The notes: a model not told the origin generated them from the letters alone. Shown: positions 9,983-21,625, counted from the stretch's first letter. The stretch: 64,000 nucleotides of DNA from Marasmius tenuissimus (GCA_029532415.1 JAQOTA010000054.1:1612001-1676000), one strand, 5' to 3'. A program made the numbers and translations.

Positions 9983-12762
9983 TCAAAGTTTCGCTCCGCG
10001 TGCAAGGCGCTGTCCCCGTAACAGCATCGGCTTTATCGATTCCTGTTCACGCAATTGAATGAGAATCCCGAGAGTACCTAAGAAAACACAAAGAAACTAA
10101 CCTCATAGCCATCGGGAACCTCAGTCCGGTTCAGCGGCTCCGTCTCTGCACGTTCCCAAAGTGCTTTGTAGACCTGTCCATCATAGACTCCGAGAGCACT
10201 GAACGGAAGGGTTATCAGGGTGCTGTAAGAGAGTCCCTAAGAACAAAAGCATTTACCTATTCAACTCCCAATCCGTAAATCCAAACGCGTCCGTCAACCC
10301 GATAGCTTCGGGAAGGAGGTCTTGACATATTTGTGCAATGGTGAGACGCAGCCCACGAGTGGGGTCCCTCGATAGTGACTTAATCGACGAATCTCGAGGC
10401 GGGAACCGTAGGAGTCCGAACGAAAGGAAATCCGTCAAGCCGGATTCAATGGTAGTGAGGAGGTACTGTCAGTATTGCGGGAGGTCAATGCATTGCTTAA
10501 ACGTGGGAAGCGCGAGTAAGGACGAGACCCACCAAGGTGTATACCCTTCTCACAACCTCCTTGTCTCTCGCTTTCATCTCAGATTGTTCCAGTTGAGAGA
10601 TCATCTCACCGACTCTCCCGGCTACAAAGGCTTCGGTCACAGCCTTACTGACCCTTTGATAGATGGTCGCATCGGGCGAATCAGTCGTCTGGGCGATTTC
10701 ATGAACTAGGAGCGCTGCACGCCATTCCATCAAAGTGATCAAGACGCCACAGTCCTGCCAAGAGGCATCAGATAGTACGGGAGGTTCAGAGGGACGTTTG
10801 TCAGGCCCGGGAAGCAATCTCTTTAGATACGCCGACGATGGCGGTAGACCTTGTGAGAGTTCGAGTACTTTATGTCTGCCTTGGGTCTGAGCGCAGGTCA
10901 TCAAGGTGGTGAAAGCTTTGAGCGCGGCCCTGACGACCTGTTGGTCAAGAACAAAGTTCTCTCCTTCGAAACTGGAAGGAGTGTAGGGCCAAATCAGTCC
11001 TATTATTTGAGTCGTCCAAAGAACGGGAACGTACGTGACAGAAGGAACAAGATCAGCATATTGCCTACCGATCCCAGCGAAAGCGCTAAACCCGTGTCCA
11101 CCCATTGACCGTCGTGCTGTTTCCAGGTCCTGCACTGAAGCATTACTACACAGAACCTTGAGGCCGCTCGTCGTCGCATGTAGCTCGGCAAGAAGGGACG
11201 CATCTCCGCTAGCCAAGCGCTCGGACATGTCCATGAATGCCCGCATCTGCATTCTCAAGGTTGGATAACGAACCGGAATGACGGGGGATCACTTACCGTG
11301 GCCCTTCCGAGCTCAATGAAAACATACGCTTTTGCCAGTATGGGGAAGAGGCGCACATGCAGAGACGGATGCAAGATCACCGGCATTTCAAGACCATCCG
11401 GGCCCTTGGAGCCTTGCCGTCTGACCGAAGCATAGCGGATCGCAATAGTAACGGCTTTCGCTGTTGACCATCCCGCGGAAGTCACCATCCTAGCCGTTGA
11501 CATATCAGTATCCCAGCCTGGGAGGCATAATTCTTCCTCACCCTGATCGTATGTAGAGCATCTACCATCGGAGAATAAGTGAATTGCTCTTTAACATCAG
11601 TAGGGAAGAAACGCACACCACCATAGCTAACTTTCGCGTGGGGAGGTTTGACGTACTTTCCATCGTCGGTAACTTGAGAAAACTTGGAAAGCATGTGCCA
11701 TTTAGGTATCCGGACGTGTTCGAAGCGGGCGAATCCGTTATCGACGAGGTCATAGCCTCCCATGGCTTTCGGACCTAGTTTAAGGAAGAGCAGGAGTCAG
11801 TGATTCACCCGTGCATGCCATAGGTATGGAACGGACCTATGTCTCCTGCGATAATCCCTGGAAGTAGCCTATGATCGTCTACATGGAAGTAAGTACGCCT
11901 TCCAGATAGCTGAGGAAGAACCATCACCTAACGACCTGAGCTGAACGAAAAATAGATGTGGTCCAACGTCCGTCCCATCAGGAAGGATTAATTTGGCCTG
12001 TACGACCCCATGGGTGGCAGTCTTTCCAAGTGCACCTATCCACCACTTCGTACTTGTCATCGTAGGTGAGTGGATTTCGAATTCTCGGGTTTCAGGGATG
12101 TAAGTTGCCGTGGTCTCCAAAGCGGATACATTAGTGCCGTGTCCCAACTCTGTTTGGAGGTAGCAGCCTATGATTCCTCGGTTAATGACGAGATCGCTGT
12201 ATTTTTCTAAGAGTTCTTTAGAGGCCTGCGAGAGAAGGACCGGCTCAAAAGCTACGCAGGGTGTTAGGCTATCATGACGCGAATTGGAAGAAAGAGGGTG
12301 GACAAACGCACCGATGTTGTGTAAGTTGATCCCCAAGGTCTCTCCCATCGCGAAAACAGCAAAAGTGACGTCCATCGTTGTCCACCCATGTTCGTCTACT
12401 AGCTCATACAGGCGTTTTGTCTTTCCAAGACCATCCTTGAACCGCTCGGTCCTCGTCATGAACTCCCTGTGTAACGATGATTTCCAGGAAATGTCCGTAT
12501 TCAGTACACTGTACACTCACTTCCCCGGTGTATTGAAAGCAGGCTCCTTCGATAGAATCGTCACAATACCGTGTCTATGTTCCCATAGATCTCTTCCATC
12601 TACCAGAATAAGGTTTTAGCATCCGAAAACCAGTCACCACGTACAGAATACACACGCACCATGAAGGTAATCCCGTAATGCGAAGGTGTCGATAGTTGCT
12701 CTGTTCCGAGCGTTCCGCATATCATTGAGATTTTGCGCACTAAAGTCAGTTGATTGGGACAT
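9983..12762 (-). CDS. Peroxisomal acyl-CoA oxidase
   Basis: First, flavin-dependent step of peroxisomal beta-oxidation (acyl-CoA to trans-2-enoyl-CoA plus hydrogen peroxide). Thirteen exons: 12762-12660, 12599-12521, 12466-12312, 12251-11928, 11878-11837, 11774-11617, 11561-11542, 11489-11297, 11246-11035, 10971-10503, 10465-10257, 10198-10102, 10042-9983; 706 aa, normal for the family. Hallmarks: YLQTELGHGTNV, ATHGVVQAKLILPDG, GDIGPKAMGGYDLVDNGFARFEHVRIP, the RRQG helix, the catalytic-loop region GGHGFSAFAG, and the C-terminal LTDAFGFTDWEL. The last three residues are AKL, a type 1 peroxisomal targeting signal. Intron 10 is unusually short (37 bases), and one exon is 20 bases. Start chosen at MSQSTDFSA because the family begins near there; in-frame Mets exist further upstream. 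Confidence 0.94.
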
Positions 12763-12965
12763 ACTGGTAGAGAAGGACTCCTCTGGAGAAAGGAAACCAG
12801 CAGCCAGCTGAAAATGCGATGGGTAAGGAGAGTTGAAATCAATTGATTTACCGGGAATTTCAGTTCCCCGGATCCGGGGCAAGCGGTAGCACCTTCCCCG
12901 CAAACTGCAACCACCATGGTCCATGCTCCATCCCTTCAACATACTCGACGACAGCAGTTTGATTC
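12763..12965. promoter_or_regulatory. Shared divergent promoter, oxidase/thioesterase
   Basis: Only 203 bases separate the start codons of the acyl-CoA oxidase (minus) and the acyl-CoA thioesterase (plus), so both must be driven from here. I see no clear TATA box. Co-regulation by fatty acids is an inference from the two products. Confidence 0.6.
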
Positions 12966-14219
12966 ATGGCTCCGTTCTACGACGCAATCAAGGTTTCTTA
13001 CGAGAGGAAAAGTGAAGACGGTGTATTCGATATCTACGCTGGAGACGTGGATGGAGAATGGTGCATAGGCTCGTGAGTTGCAACCATACTTCGTTTATCA
13101 GAATGGGTCATTCAAACGGTTTTCAACTCTATAGGGTCCCGCAAGGAGGTCAGAAATAATTTACGTATATTTTGGTTGACCCGCTAATCGACGGTTTTGT
13201 CCAGGTTATGTTTTCGGACTGATCATCGAGGCTTGCCTGCAACATCAGGCTCAAACGCGCCATCGCGACCCCATTCACGCAACCGCTCACTTTCTGCGCG
13301 CAACTTCGGTAGCACCGTTCAAAGTGCATATTCGGAAGCTCAGGGAGGGGAAAGGACTCACGAATCTCGTTGCTGACCTGGTCCAGGATGTGCGTTCTTC
13401 CCCACTCCTCCTTTGCATTTTCAAATCGTCCTAGTACTGAGCCTTGTTTCTATTGGATTAGAACGTTACACGGGTCACTACGCATCAGGTTTTTGGTATC
13501 TTGTCGACTACTCCCAACTCACCAGACTCAGTCTTACACATTGCCCCACCCTCGCCATACGCCCGACGGGTACCGCTGTACCACCACCCGTCAACTGCAC
13601 CCGTGACACCCCTACCAAGAGTTCTTCAATTTAGATCTAGATTGAAAGTGACCAAAGAACCCGAACTCGCTGCGAGGAATGTGCCAGTGGACACCAACGA
13701 CACAACATCCGTCGGCTCGGGGAGGTTTGCATGGGGACAGTGGCTTACGTTCACTGACGAACGACAGACTTTGACTCCTCCGGCGCTAGCGTTCCTGACG
13801 GACTCGACAAACAGCCCGGCTCTATTATTACCGAGGAGCGAACGGACTGGACTTCACGCCAGGTATGTCTGTACGTTACTTTTATCGTACTTTCCCGGTG
13901 CTGACGACTGTTACGCAGTAATTGGTTCCCTACCGTCGCGTTGATGATAGAATTCAAGTTCCCGCTTTCGGCGTTTTCGTCTCAGCGAACTGTCGGGCTT
14001 TACATGAACTCCCATTTTTTTAACGATCCGCAAGGGAGGCACGATCTTGACGTTGAGGTGTGGTCAGCTCCCTGTGATATTGGGGAAGGCAAATTCGAGG
14101 AAGGCTGGAAAGAGAAACAAGTTTGTCTTGCTGTGTCAAGACAAACAGCTCTTATCGTACCTATGGAGGTCAACGCATCGAAGGCCAACGGGAAGAAGGA
14201 CGAAATTGCAAAGTTATGA
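12966..14219 (+). CDS. Acyl-CoA thioesterase-like (double hot-dog) protein
   Basis: Expected to hydrolyse acyl-CoA to free acid and CoA. Five exons: 12966-13072, 13135-13148 (14 bases), 13205-13389, 13462-13862, 13919-14219; 335 aa. The N-terminal hot-dog half contains the family pattern VPQGGYVFGLIIEAC and HATAHFLRATSVAPF; the C-terminal half shows APPSPYARRVPLYHHPSTAP, GQWLTFTDE, NDPQGRHDLDVEVW and QVCLAVSRQTAL, which match the fungal thioesterase-like superfamily. The protein ends in AKL, a type 1 peroxisomal signal, matching the divergent acyl-CoA oxidase next door. Together they point to peroxisomal fatty-acid breakdown. Substrate chain length cannot be read from the sequence. Confidence 0.88.
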
Positions 14220-14289
14220 GATGGCGAACTCGTAGTTATGGCTCGTATGTCTAAGTAACAACAAAGCTTTTTTTCACGCTTTGGCTTTT

Positions 14290-15247
14290 CTACGCTTTGA
14301 TTGTGAGAGTGGCCATATGCCCGCCACCAAGTATGTTCTTTGCCAGCTGCTTGATGACCTCCATGGACTGGAACAAGAACTCTGGCCCAATGCTGATTCT
14401 CGCCACCCCGAGCTTGCCTAGCTCATCCACCGATAGTCCACCAACATCCTTCCTATTGATATGGACAGAGACCCGTCCGTCGAATTCCTTCAAGTACCGC
14501 TTCAAGTTTTCGGAAGACGTGCCAACGGAGTAAGGACCAGCCCAGATAAAGATCGTGGTTGGTACACCTGTAGAGAGGTAGGCCTTTCCACGAGTGATGG
14601 CCTCGTCGATGGGCTGCTCGGTCTTCCCTCGTTCCATGACCTGCGCTGGTGTCACCCCATCTTGAACGAAGACGGCGTCCGTCCGAACGTTGAAGACAAA
14701 GTCGGGAACGCCAAGTTCCGTCGCGACCTTCTTAGCCAACAAAAGCCGCTCCTTCATCTCATCGATCGAGTAGAGCTTGACACCCATCGTGGCAACGTCG
14801 AAGTAGGAATCCTCGATGTTGCATCCGACTGCGCCGAGTTCGATGATTTTGGTGATGGCTTCGCTGAGTCTGGGACCGTAGCCGCCGATGATGTCGACAG
14901 ACAAAGGGATGCCGAGGTTGTCGTTGGCGTCGGGTTCTGTGGATTTGACGATGTTGGCGATACGGCTGAGAGACTCGATGTGGGCTTCCAGGGACATGTT
15001 GTAATCGTTCAGTCCCGCGACGTCGGCTATACCATACGATGCTGTCGCGATGGCTTGCAACTGCAATTAGGAAGCAAGGTCAAGGCCTAATACAGCTATG
15101 AGTAACGTAGATAAAACACACCTGGGGGCGAAGCGAGAGCATGGCTTTTGTGGTCGCACAATCGTAGACATTGGCCAGGACCAGTGGTTTTCTAGGGACG
15201 TGAAGAGAAGCAAAATGCTTTGCGAGTTGGTTTAGCTTGGAAGACAT
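14290..15247 (-). CDS. Isocitrate lyase/PEP mutase superfamily protein
   Basis: TIM-barrel enzyme of the PEP mutase / 2-methylisocitrate lyase-like group. Two exons, 15247-15122 and 15060-14290, intron 61 bases, 298 aa. Visible family features: N-terminal LVLANVYDCATTKAML, ATASYGIADVAG, the metal-binding part PLSVDIIGGYG, GAVGCNIEDS, and FNVRTDAVF. The KKCGH-type active-site loop of true isocitrate lyase is absent, so it is not the glyoxylate-cycle enzyme. Exact reaction (C-C or P-C bond) cannot be inferred. It is convergent with the thioesterase gene, 70 bases apart. A 209-codon open frame on the opposite strand is a shadow. Confidence 0.88.
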
Positions 15248-15878
15248 GCTGAGGTATGTTTGGATTGCTGATAACCGATTGGACCACCGACGGCCACTCT
15301 TATATATCGCGATTGATGTTCGCTAAAGGTGAAACGATATGAACGGTCCCAACCATCGATGACGAGACAAAGACCTGGAGAAATGGTACGACCTCCAAAG
15401 AAGATACGTAGATATTTCGGAAAGAGGGAGGTTGACAGCATATTGATTACTGAGAGTGACCACATTGGCTCGGAAGCTCGGAAGTTGGGACATCGTGTTT
15501 TAGGGAAGGTGAAAAAGCGAGGCAATGTCCGAGATATACACTAGAGCCAAATAACTGGAGTACCAGCCTAGCGAGAGGCAATCAGCGACTAGTACTCAAG
15601 ACCATGAAGTTCGGGAGACGTACCTATACATGTCCATTATAGGTCTTTTGCCTCTCACGGCAAAGCTCCTCTCCCGTTGTTCATAATCTGTGCCAAATTT
15701 AGACGCTAGAATATCCAGAGTCTTCTTCTCTAGCCAGGATCTTCACTTTAGAGGCCATTTTGAGACGATGGTGTTGGGAGGCTGAGCAGAGGGAACAGCG
15801 AGATTACCAAATCGGGATGCTCTACACGCCAGGCTGACGGTCGTCACGGTCCGAAGTTGCTCCTTTCTTCTTGCCTCC
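15248..15878. other. Intergenic between divergent PEP-mutase-like and NPP genes
   Basis: 631 bases containing both upstream regions. TATATA occurs at about 15300-15306 on the side of the PEP-mutase-like gene, about 55 bases before its ATG. No gene recognised. Confidence 0.45.
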
Positions 15879-18100
15879 ATGGCATTCGCCTCATCCTCCA
15901 AGAAAGGCTTCCAAGAGCCTTCGCCACGACACTCCTCAGAAGAAAGGAAAGGTCTCCTTAATAACAGTGACAACTTCGACGACGACGGGTACTACGAGAA
16001 GGAGACAGGTTCAGGTCTTTACGAGGGGAAACGAGAGCGACCTGACGATGATGACCCCGAACGGGATTCGGCTGGCTGGTCAAGAGGGAAGATCGTCAAG
16101 GCAGCGATATTTCTCATAGTTCTGTTGATTCTGGGAGCGTTTGCTAGAGTGTTGTTGGTGTCACCACTTCCGACACAAGACCACCCGAACCTATTGTTCA
16201 ACGGGGACACTCTTCGTTCGAACGGGACGCATGATTTCAAGAGGACAGTCTTGGTTGTTTCTATTGATGGTTTGAGGTGAGTATCACGGCCCACTAGGAT
16301 TACGATTGGACTGCTCAAGGAAATGCTGTTTTGTAGGGCGGATTACTTGGACAGAGGGTTGACCCCACATTTATTGGACATTGCCAAGAAGGGCCTGAGG
16401 GCGAAATCTATGCAGCCCATTTTCCCTGTGCGTTTGGACAATCTTCACTGCTTATTCTCAACTCACGAGTTCTACAGACCTTAACCTTCCCGTATGTTTC
16501 ATGTACATGTCTCCAAGGAACACCCGCCTAATTCCATCGGCTTTTTTCTGAAAGTAATCACTGGGCACTCATGACAGGCCTGCATGCAGAATCCCATGGA
16601 ATCATCGCGAATGTATGTACTCGTCAACGCGTCGCCGTTCCCTTTCATCCCTAACACCTCCAACAGAATTTCTGGGACCCGGCGTCGAACTCCGAGTTCC
16701 ATTACAACAAGATATCTTCCGCGTGGATACCTGAATTCTGGCTGGGAGAACCTGTACGTGCTACGAGATGTCACTTCAGAAGAAAGCTGAATATCATGTA
16801 TAGATGTGGGAGACCGCTGGGAAAGCTGGGCTGATCACGGCGAACTTAATGTGGTATGTGATGCTCATTTACCTCTTTGAACGTCGTCTTGATTCTGCAA
16901 CAGGCCAGGACCCCCGAAGACCACTTCAGGAGCTTCTGCTACGTATTTCGTACCCTGGAAGGTAAGTGTTCCGCATTCTCGTTGTCGTGACAAACCTCTG
17001 AATATCAATTATTTTAGGACAAGGTCTCGCTGAGCACAAAGTTGAATCAGATATTGACTTGGGTCGATCTTCCGCTCGAAGAACGCCCACAGCTGATACT
17101 GGGTAATGTGGTGCTACCGCCATAGTCAATCATCTTATCTCTAACACATTCCTCATCGATGCTTAGCCTACGAACCTTCCCTTGACCAGGCAGGTCATCT
17201 GACTGGACCAATGTCGGACCTCGTCAATGTAAGAGCACTATATGAATTTCCGTCGAGCCACATCTGACATCTTGTTCTAGCAAACGTTGGCCACGGTCGA
17301 TACTTTCGCCCGCAACCTGCATGACTCTCTCGCGGAACGCAACTTGACCGACATCGTCGACGTGGTCTTCGTAAGTGACCACGGTATGGCTGATACTTCT
17401 CACCCGGAGCATATCTACGTCGACGACGAGGACATGCTCGGTCTTGACGGCCTTGCGGCTATCGAGCACGAAGACGGATGGCCAGCTATGGGGCTCCGAT
17501 TCAACACTCCGGCGAACGAGAGCTACTACTTGGATAAGCTGCTCAAGGCGGAGAAGAAATGGAAGAAGAGTCATAAGGGCGAGAAGAAAGGGTTCCATGT
17601 CTACACGAAGGAGACTATGCCGAAGAGATGGCACTTTGCGGATCATGAGAGGATTGCGCCGGTATGGCTTGTACCGAAGTTGGGGTACGTGTTGACGACG
17701 AGGAAGCAGGGGGATGTTGGGATGAGTAAAGGAGTGAGTTTTTTTTTGTCTGCGAAGTGTTTGGTAGGGGATCAGCTACCGATGATTTTTCCCTGTTCAG
17801 AACCACGGCTACGACAACGAAGAACTTTCGATGCATGCGATGTTCGTTGCACATGGACCTTTCTCCGCGGTAGTTAAAGCACTACATCAGTCCCGGTCGA
17901 CTGAAGGACTGTCAGCGAGATACCCGAGTGGTGTGTTACCTTGGAAGAACAAGGGTTGGCATTCGACATCGGACGATACCTACGTTATGGATCGTTTCCG
18001 AAACGTCGAGATTTATGGGTTGGTCATGAAATTGTTGGGGATCGAAGATCATGCTGCCAGGACGAATGGTACTGCGGGTTTCTGGGACAAGTATTTTTAA
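15879..18100 (+). CDS. Ectonucleotide pyrophosphatase/phosphodiesterase (type II membrane)
   Basis: Alkaline-phosphatase-fold enzyme that hydrolyses nucleotide phosphodiester or pyrophosphate bonds outside the cytosol. Eleven exons: 15879-16276, 16337-16427, 16478-16491, 16555-16612, 16667-16753, 16804-16853, 16904-16961, 17018-17102, 17167-17228, 17281-17733, 17801-18100; 551 aa. An acidic cytosolic N-terminus precedes a single hydrophobic helix at about 70-92. The catalytic core shows the metal Asp in VVSIDGLR, the nucleophile threonine in TLTFPNHW, the pattern TGLHAESHGI, YEPSLDQAGH, VFVSDHGMAD and HGYDN. Residues TLTFP come from a 14-base exon. An Asn-rich NGT sequon supports glycosylation. 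Yeast Npp1/2 are the likely relatives. Confidence 0.93.
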
Positions 18101-18791
18101 GAAGGCTCGTCCTTTTTCTTCGGTGCATACTTTCATTCGATGATTCCTCTAGATGTACATATTTATCACACTCATTATCACCCTCCGCACTTGCACGTAC
18201 ATCCATGCGCCTCTCCCGAGACTTTTCTGAGATCCTGAGAGCGCACATATCATGTAGCGAGCTTGTAAGTACCTTCTGTGGTGGTGGACATTGGATGAAG
18301 TGAGATTGGCTCAGGGTGCGCGCCTTTCGGCCCCTGTTGTGCGCGAGTTATTTAGATTTTGTTAGAGTTGTGCCGACTCCTGCGCCGGCCTATCACCATT
18401 CGATAAGTCGCCTTAACTTGCAATTGTTTCGAGCTTCTAGTTCAGCTGTGTGTAATGGATCTCGCTCTGCAACTTGCCGCCAGTTCATCAGTCCCAGTCC
18501 CCGAGATGATCATAGATCTTGAGGCTTGAGATGTCACTGAGAGCTCGAAGCGCTAAGAGTCATGGGTCAATTGTTGCTTTGGCAGAAGAACTGGGATTTT
18601 GAAGTATACACAGTTGAGTGGCGGGACCAGGACCCGTCACCCGGGTCGTCTCCGCACGCCGACGGAGGTCGGGGTGGGTCTATTGAAAAGTAGCCACGTG
18701 GGGTATACAGCTATAGCAGAGATGATGCAATAGTCGTTGTGACTCTCTCTTCCATCCTCGTAACCTTTTCTCCCAACAAACTTACCAACCA
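18101..18791. other. Intergenic, 691 bases
   Basis: 3' flank of the phosphodiesterase gene and promoter of the SYLF gene, both on the plus strand. Short open frames only; nothing recognised. Confidence 0.4.
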
Positions 18792-19848
18792 ATGTCAGAG
18801 AGTCTGCTCGATAAATTCAGGAGTGGTGCGCGGAAAGCTGGAATTCAAGCTACTGCTTTCGCCCAATCGTCGTCTACGAAGCTCGCAAGCCAATCAAGAG
18901 AGTTCGTTCATGGATTCAGCTTACCGGGGGAGGCGGATAAGGCAGCCAAGATCTTGGATAGCTTTCTGGGTGTGTTATCGGCCACTTATTCTCATGTCAA
19001 TAATCTGTACTTACTGGCTTTCATCCCATGACATTTGCAGCGGATCCGGATCACCCTGAATCTGCATTAAACGCCATTCCCAAAGCTGTCTTGCAGAAAG
19101 CTCGAGGTAACCTCACACCACGATCTCTATGAACAAAAGTGCTCATTCGATCGTTATAGGTCTCGCCATCTTCCAAGTTATCAAAGCAGGCTTCGTTTTC
19201 TCCGGCAAAGCAGGTTCAGGACTCGTCATCTCCCGTCTTCCAGATGGCTCATGGTCAGCACCATCATGTATCGCTACCGGTGGCCTCGGTTGGGGCCTCC
19301 AAATTGGAGCTGATATCACCGACTTTGTCATCGTACTCAACAGCGAAGACGCAGTTCGAGCGTTTTCGATTGGGGGGAATGTGACGATTGGTGGTAACAT
19401 TTCGGCAGCGGCTGGACCGATTGGGACTGGTGCGAGTGTTCAGGCTAGTTTGGCTCATCCGGCGCCGATGTTCTCGTATTCGAAATCGAAGGGTGAGTTT
19501 GAGTGGAGTTTGTTCGCTGGTGTTATCCGTTGGGACTAACATTGGTCTGTTATCATCTAACGTATAGGTCTCTTCGCCGGTGTTTCTCTTGAAGGAACTG
19601 TTCTGATTGAACGAAAGGATGCCAACAAGGAGTTCTACGGCTCACCTGTGCCTGCACGGGACATCTTGGGAGGAAGAGTGCCACCGCCGGAAGTTGCCTC
19701 CAAGTTGTACGAAATCATCGAAGCCGCTGAAGGATTGGATGAATCTGGATTACCCGAATCAGCTTATGTGCCAACGGACACTGGGGAGCCCATCAGGCTC
19801 GGTAGCGATGGAAGGAACCAGATGGTGTTTGATGCTGACCACCACTGA
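18792..19848 (+). CDS. SYLF-domain (Ysc84/SH3YL1-like) protein
   Basis: SYLF proteins bind phosphoinositides and actin at endocytic sites. Four exons: 18792-18969, 19041-19106, 19160-19492, 19568-19848; 285 aa. After a basic N-terminal segment the SYLF domain runs from about residue 75: AIPKAVLQKARGLAIFQVIKAGFVFSGKAGSG (shown in parts: VLQKARGLAIF, KAGFVFSGKAGSG), SWSAPSCIATGGLGWGLQIG, DFVIVLNSEDAVRAF, FSYSKSKGLFAGVSLEG. No SH3 domain follows, unlike yeast Ysc84. Introns of 53-75 bases keep phase 1. Intron 3 is readable in frame for 15 codons before a stop and resembles the start of exon 4. Function in endocytosis is inferred from the family. Confidence 0.92.
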
Positions 19849-20317
19849 AGTGTTGTATCTAATCGACTCGGAACGGAAGCTAGGGATACCTGACACACGT
19901 GTTTCTTTTACGACCAGTATTCTTCGATTAACGGTGTACTTGTATTCTATTTATTGACGAACATGCGATATTATACTGAAGTAAATGGTTTGATAGAGAT
20001 GGACTTAGATGAACGATCTGTAAACAATGTGGAGAGCCAACAGAGGATCACTGTTTGTTGTCGAACACCCTGACAGGACAATGAAAACATGGCTACAAGG
20101 GCCCGCGAGGAAAGACAGGGTGTCAAGGAAGATAAGAAAACATGGACGATGGCATCGAAAGGAACTTCCTTGGCCACCCTAGCGATGCAAGAACGCGAGC
20201 TCCTGTCTCGTTTTTGGGCGAAGTTTGGAATCCAAAGTGCACTACTAGACCGTGAATAATGATACCAAGACGGAACATGTTGGAACATACCACAAGTGTA
20301 CCAGAATTGACTGAAGA
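19849..20317. other. Convergent 3' spacer, 469 bases
   Basis: Lies between convergent SYLF and coiled-coil genes. A 123-codon minus-strand frame (19971-20342) overlaps the 3' end of the coiled-coil gene in another frame and has no support. Confidence 0.4.
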
Positions 20318-21161
20318 TCAAGTACACAACCACCTCATCCACTTCTTCCTCCTCAGATCCAGCGAATCTTGAGCTCGTATGCCGAAGTCTTCATTGTAAA
20401 AGACAACCAACAGAGCCAGAGAGCAATCGTCAATCGTGCTGGGGTCGAACACCGGTAGTTGGACTTGATAGCTGTCGGAAGGGAGTGAACCTATATCTGC
20501 AGAGAGCACTCCGAGGTTGTACAACACGTCCTCGGGCAGTATAGATGTATCGTCGAAGACTGCAAGTGCCAGCTCAACACCGTCGCCTTCTCGCTGACCA
20601 CGGATCCAAGTTGAGCAGCGCATCGAGGAATACAAAAACGAGAGAACGCACCGTCTTCTGAAGAAGTTGAAACTCGTAGTTCCAATCCGGGTTCTCGCAG
20701 GCAAACTGGTTGTTCCGCGCTGCCTTGATGTTATACATCATAGCGTTGTTCAGCGTCAACATGTCCTTCATTTCCTCCACCTCGGTTTTGATGTCTCCAA
20801 CATCCGATTCGATACTGTCCACGGTGTCAGATATCCCTCCAACCTCATTAGTGACGTCTGCCTGCGCAATTGAGCCCTCCAAATCGTCCAACTTGTTGCA
20901 AACGTCTGTCTCTATGTCTTCCAATTTTGATTGAAGATCATCAATGTCGTCCAACTTGTTGAGACTATCAGAGATCTCTTCGAGTTTTTCGGATAGGTCC
21001 GCAAGTTTTTCTTCTATCGTCTCTTCTTCGAATGGTTGTGGTACTGGATTCGATCGTACACGTGCTGGACGCGCCTGCTGGAATATACGAGCCATCTGCA
21101 GATCTGAGCGCGGGCGAGCCTGTGGTAGGTGAGGGTAAACATGGGTTCTGATAGGTGGCAT
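20318..21161 (-). CDS. Coiled-coil protein of unknown function
   Basis: Two exons, 21161-20652 and 20593-20318, with a 58-base GT-AG intron; about 261 aa. I do not recognise the family. The N-terminus is Pro/Arg-rich and low-complexity. Residues of about 45-145 form heptad-like acidic coiled coil (EEKLADLSEKLEEISDSL, LDDIDDLQSKLEDIETDV, GDIKTEVEEMKDML). The C-terminal part has a conserved-looking globular segment (ELALAVFDDTSILPEDV, CSLALLVVFYNEDFG). No signal peptide or membrane helix. The start is uncertain: the frame is open further upstream without an ATG, so an extra 5' exon is possible. The pattern resembles small basidiomycete orphan proteins. Confidence 0.6.
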
Positions 21162-21418
21162 TAGGTCGTTTGGTCGTCTGGTCTCTGAAATGCGGTCAAG
21201 ATGCTGAGCGAGGCGAAAACCAAAGGACCCGCTTGTATGACTTGACAACACCTGTAGTGTGCGAGTATAGAGTGAAGATGAAGGGAGTAATGCTGAGTAT
21301 AAACTAGATGGGGAGCAAAAGACAAGTTACGAGCTCTCGAGCCGTCAAGGATGTGGTTAACAATTAGTCGCGCGTGAGTCTTGAGATAAGCTTATGATCA
21401 CTTGGCCACTCGCGGTTG

Positions 21419-21435
21419 TGGCGTGAGATATGCCA
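21419..21435. promoter_or_regulatory. Palindromic site TGGCGTG-N3-TATGCCA (SDR 1)
   Basis: TGGCGTGAGATATGCCA followed by CATGGCCAA. It is an imperfect version of the perfect inverted repeat upstream of SDR 2 (23148-23164) and recurs in inverse orientation before SDR 3 (26640-26656). Confidence 0.6.
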
Positions 21436-21610
21436 CATGGCCAAATCGAGGGACCTGTGACTCTCGTCCTTCACGGTGTTCGCCCATCATCTCCCTATTT
21501 CATCGCCATCATACAACGGCTGCACAAGCTCCTCTATTTCCGAATGACAGGACTTTTTCCGGGAAATGAAGCAATCAAACATGGCCACAGGATAATCTAG
21601 ATTCCGTGAT

Positions 21611-21625
21611 TCGGAAACCTTCCGA
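21611..21625. promoter_or_regulatory. Inverted repeat TCGGAA-N3-TTCCGA (SDR 1)
   Basis: TCGGAAACCTTCCGA is a CGG-N7-CCG inverted triplet, the format bound by Zn2Cys6 fungal regulators. It sits 65 bases upstream of the ATG and just before the TATA box. Factor identity unknown. Confidence 0.55.

Noticed and set aside
14461..15090. 209-codon plus-strand frame
   Set aside because: Antisense to the PEP-mutase-like coding exon, which has clear family motifs.
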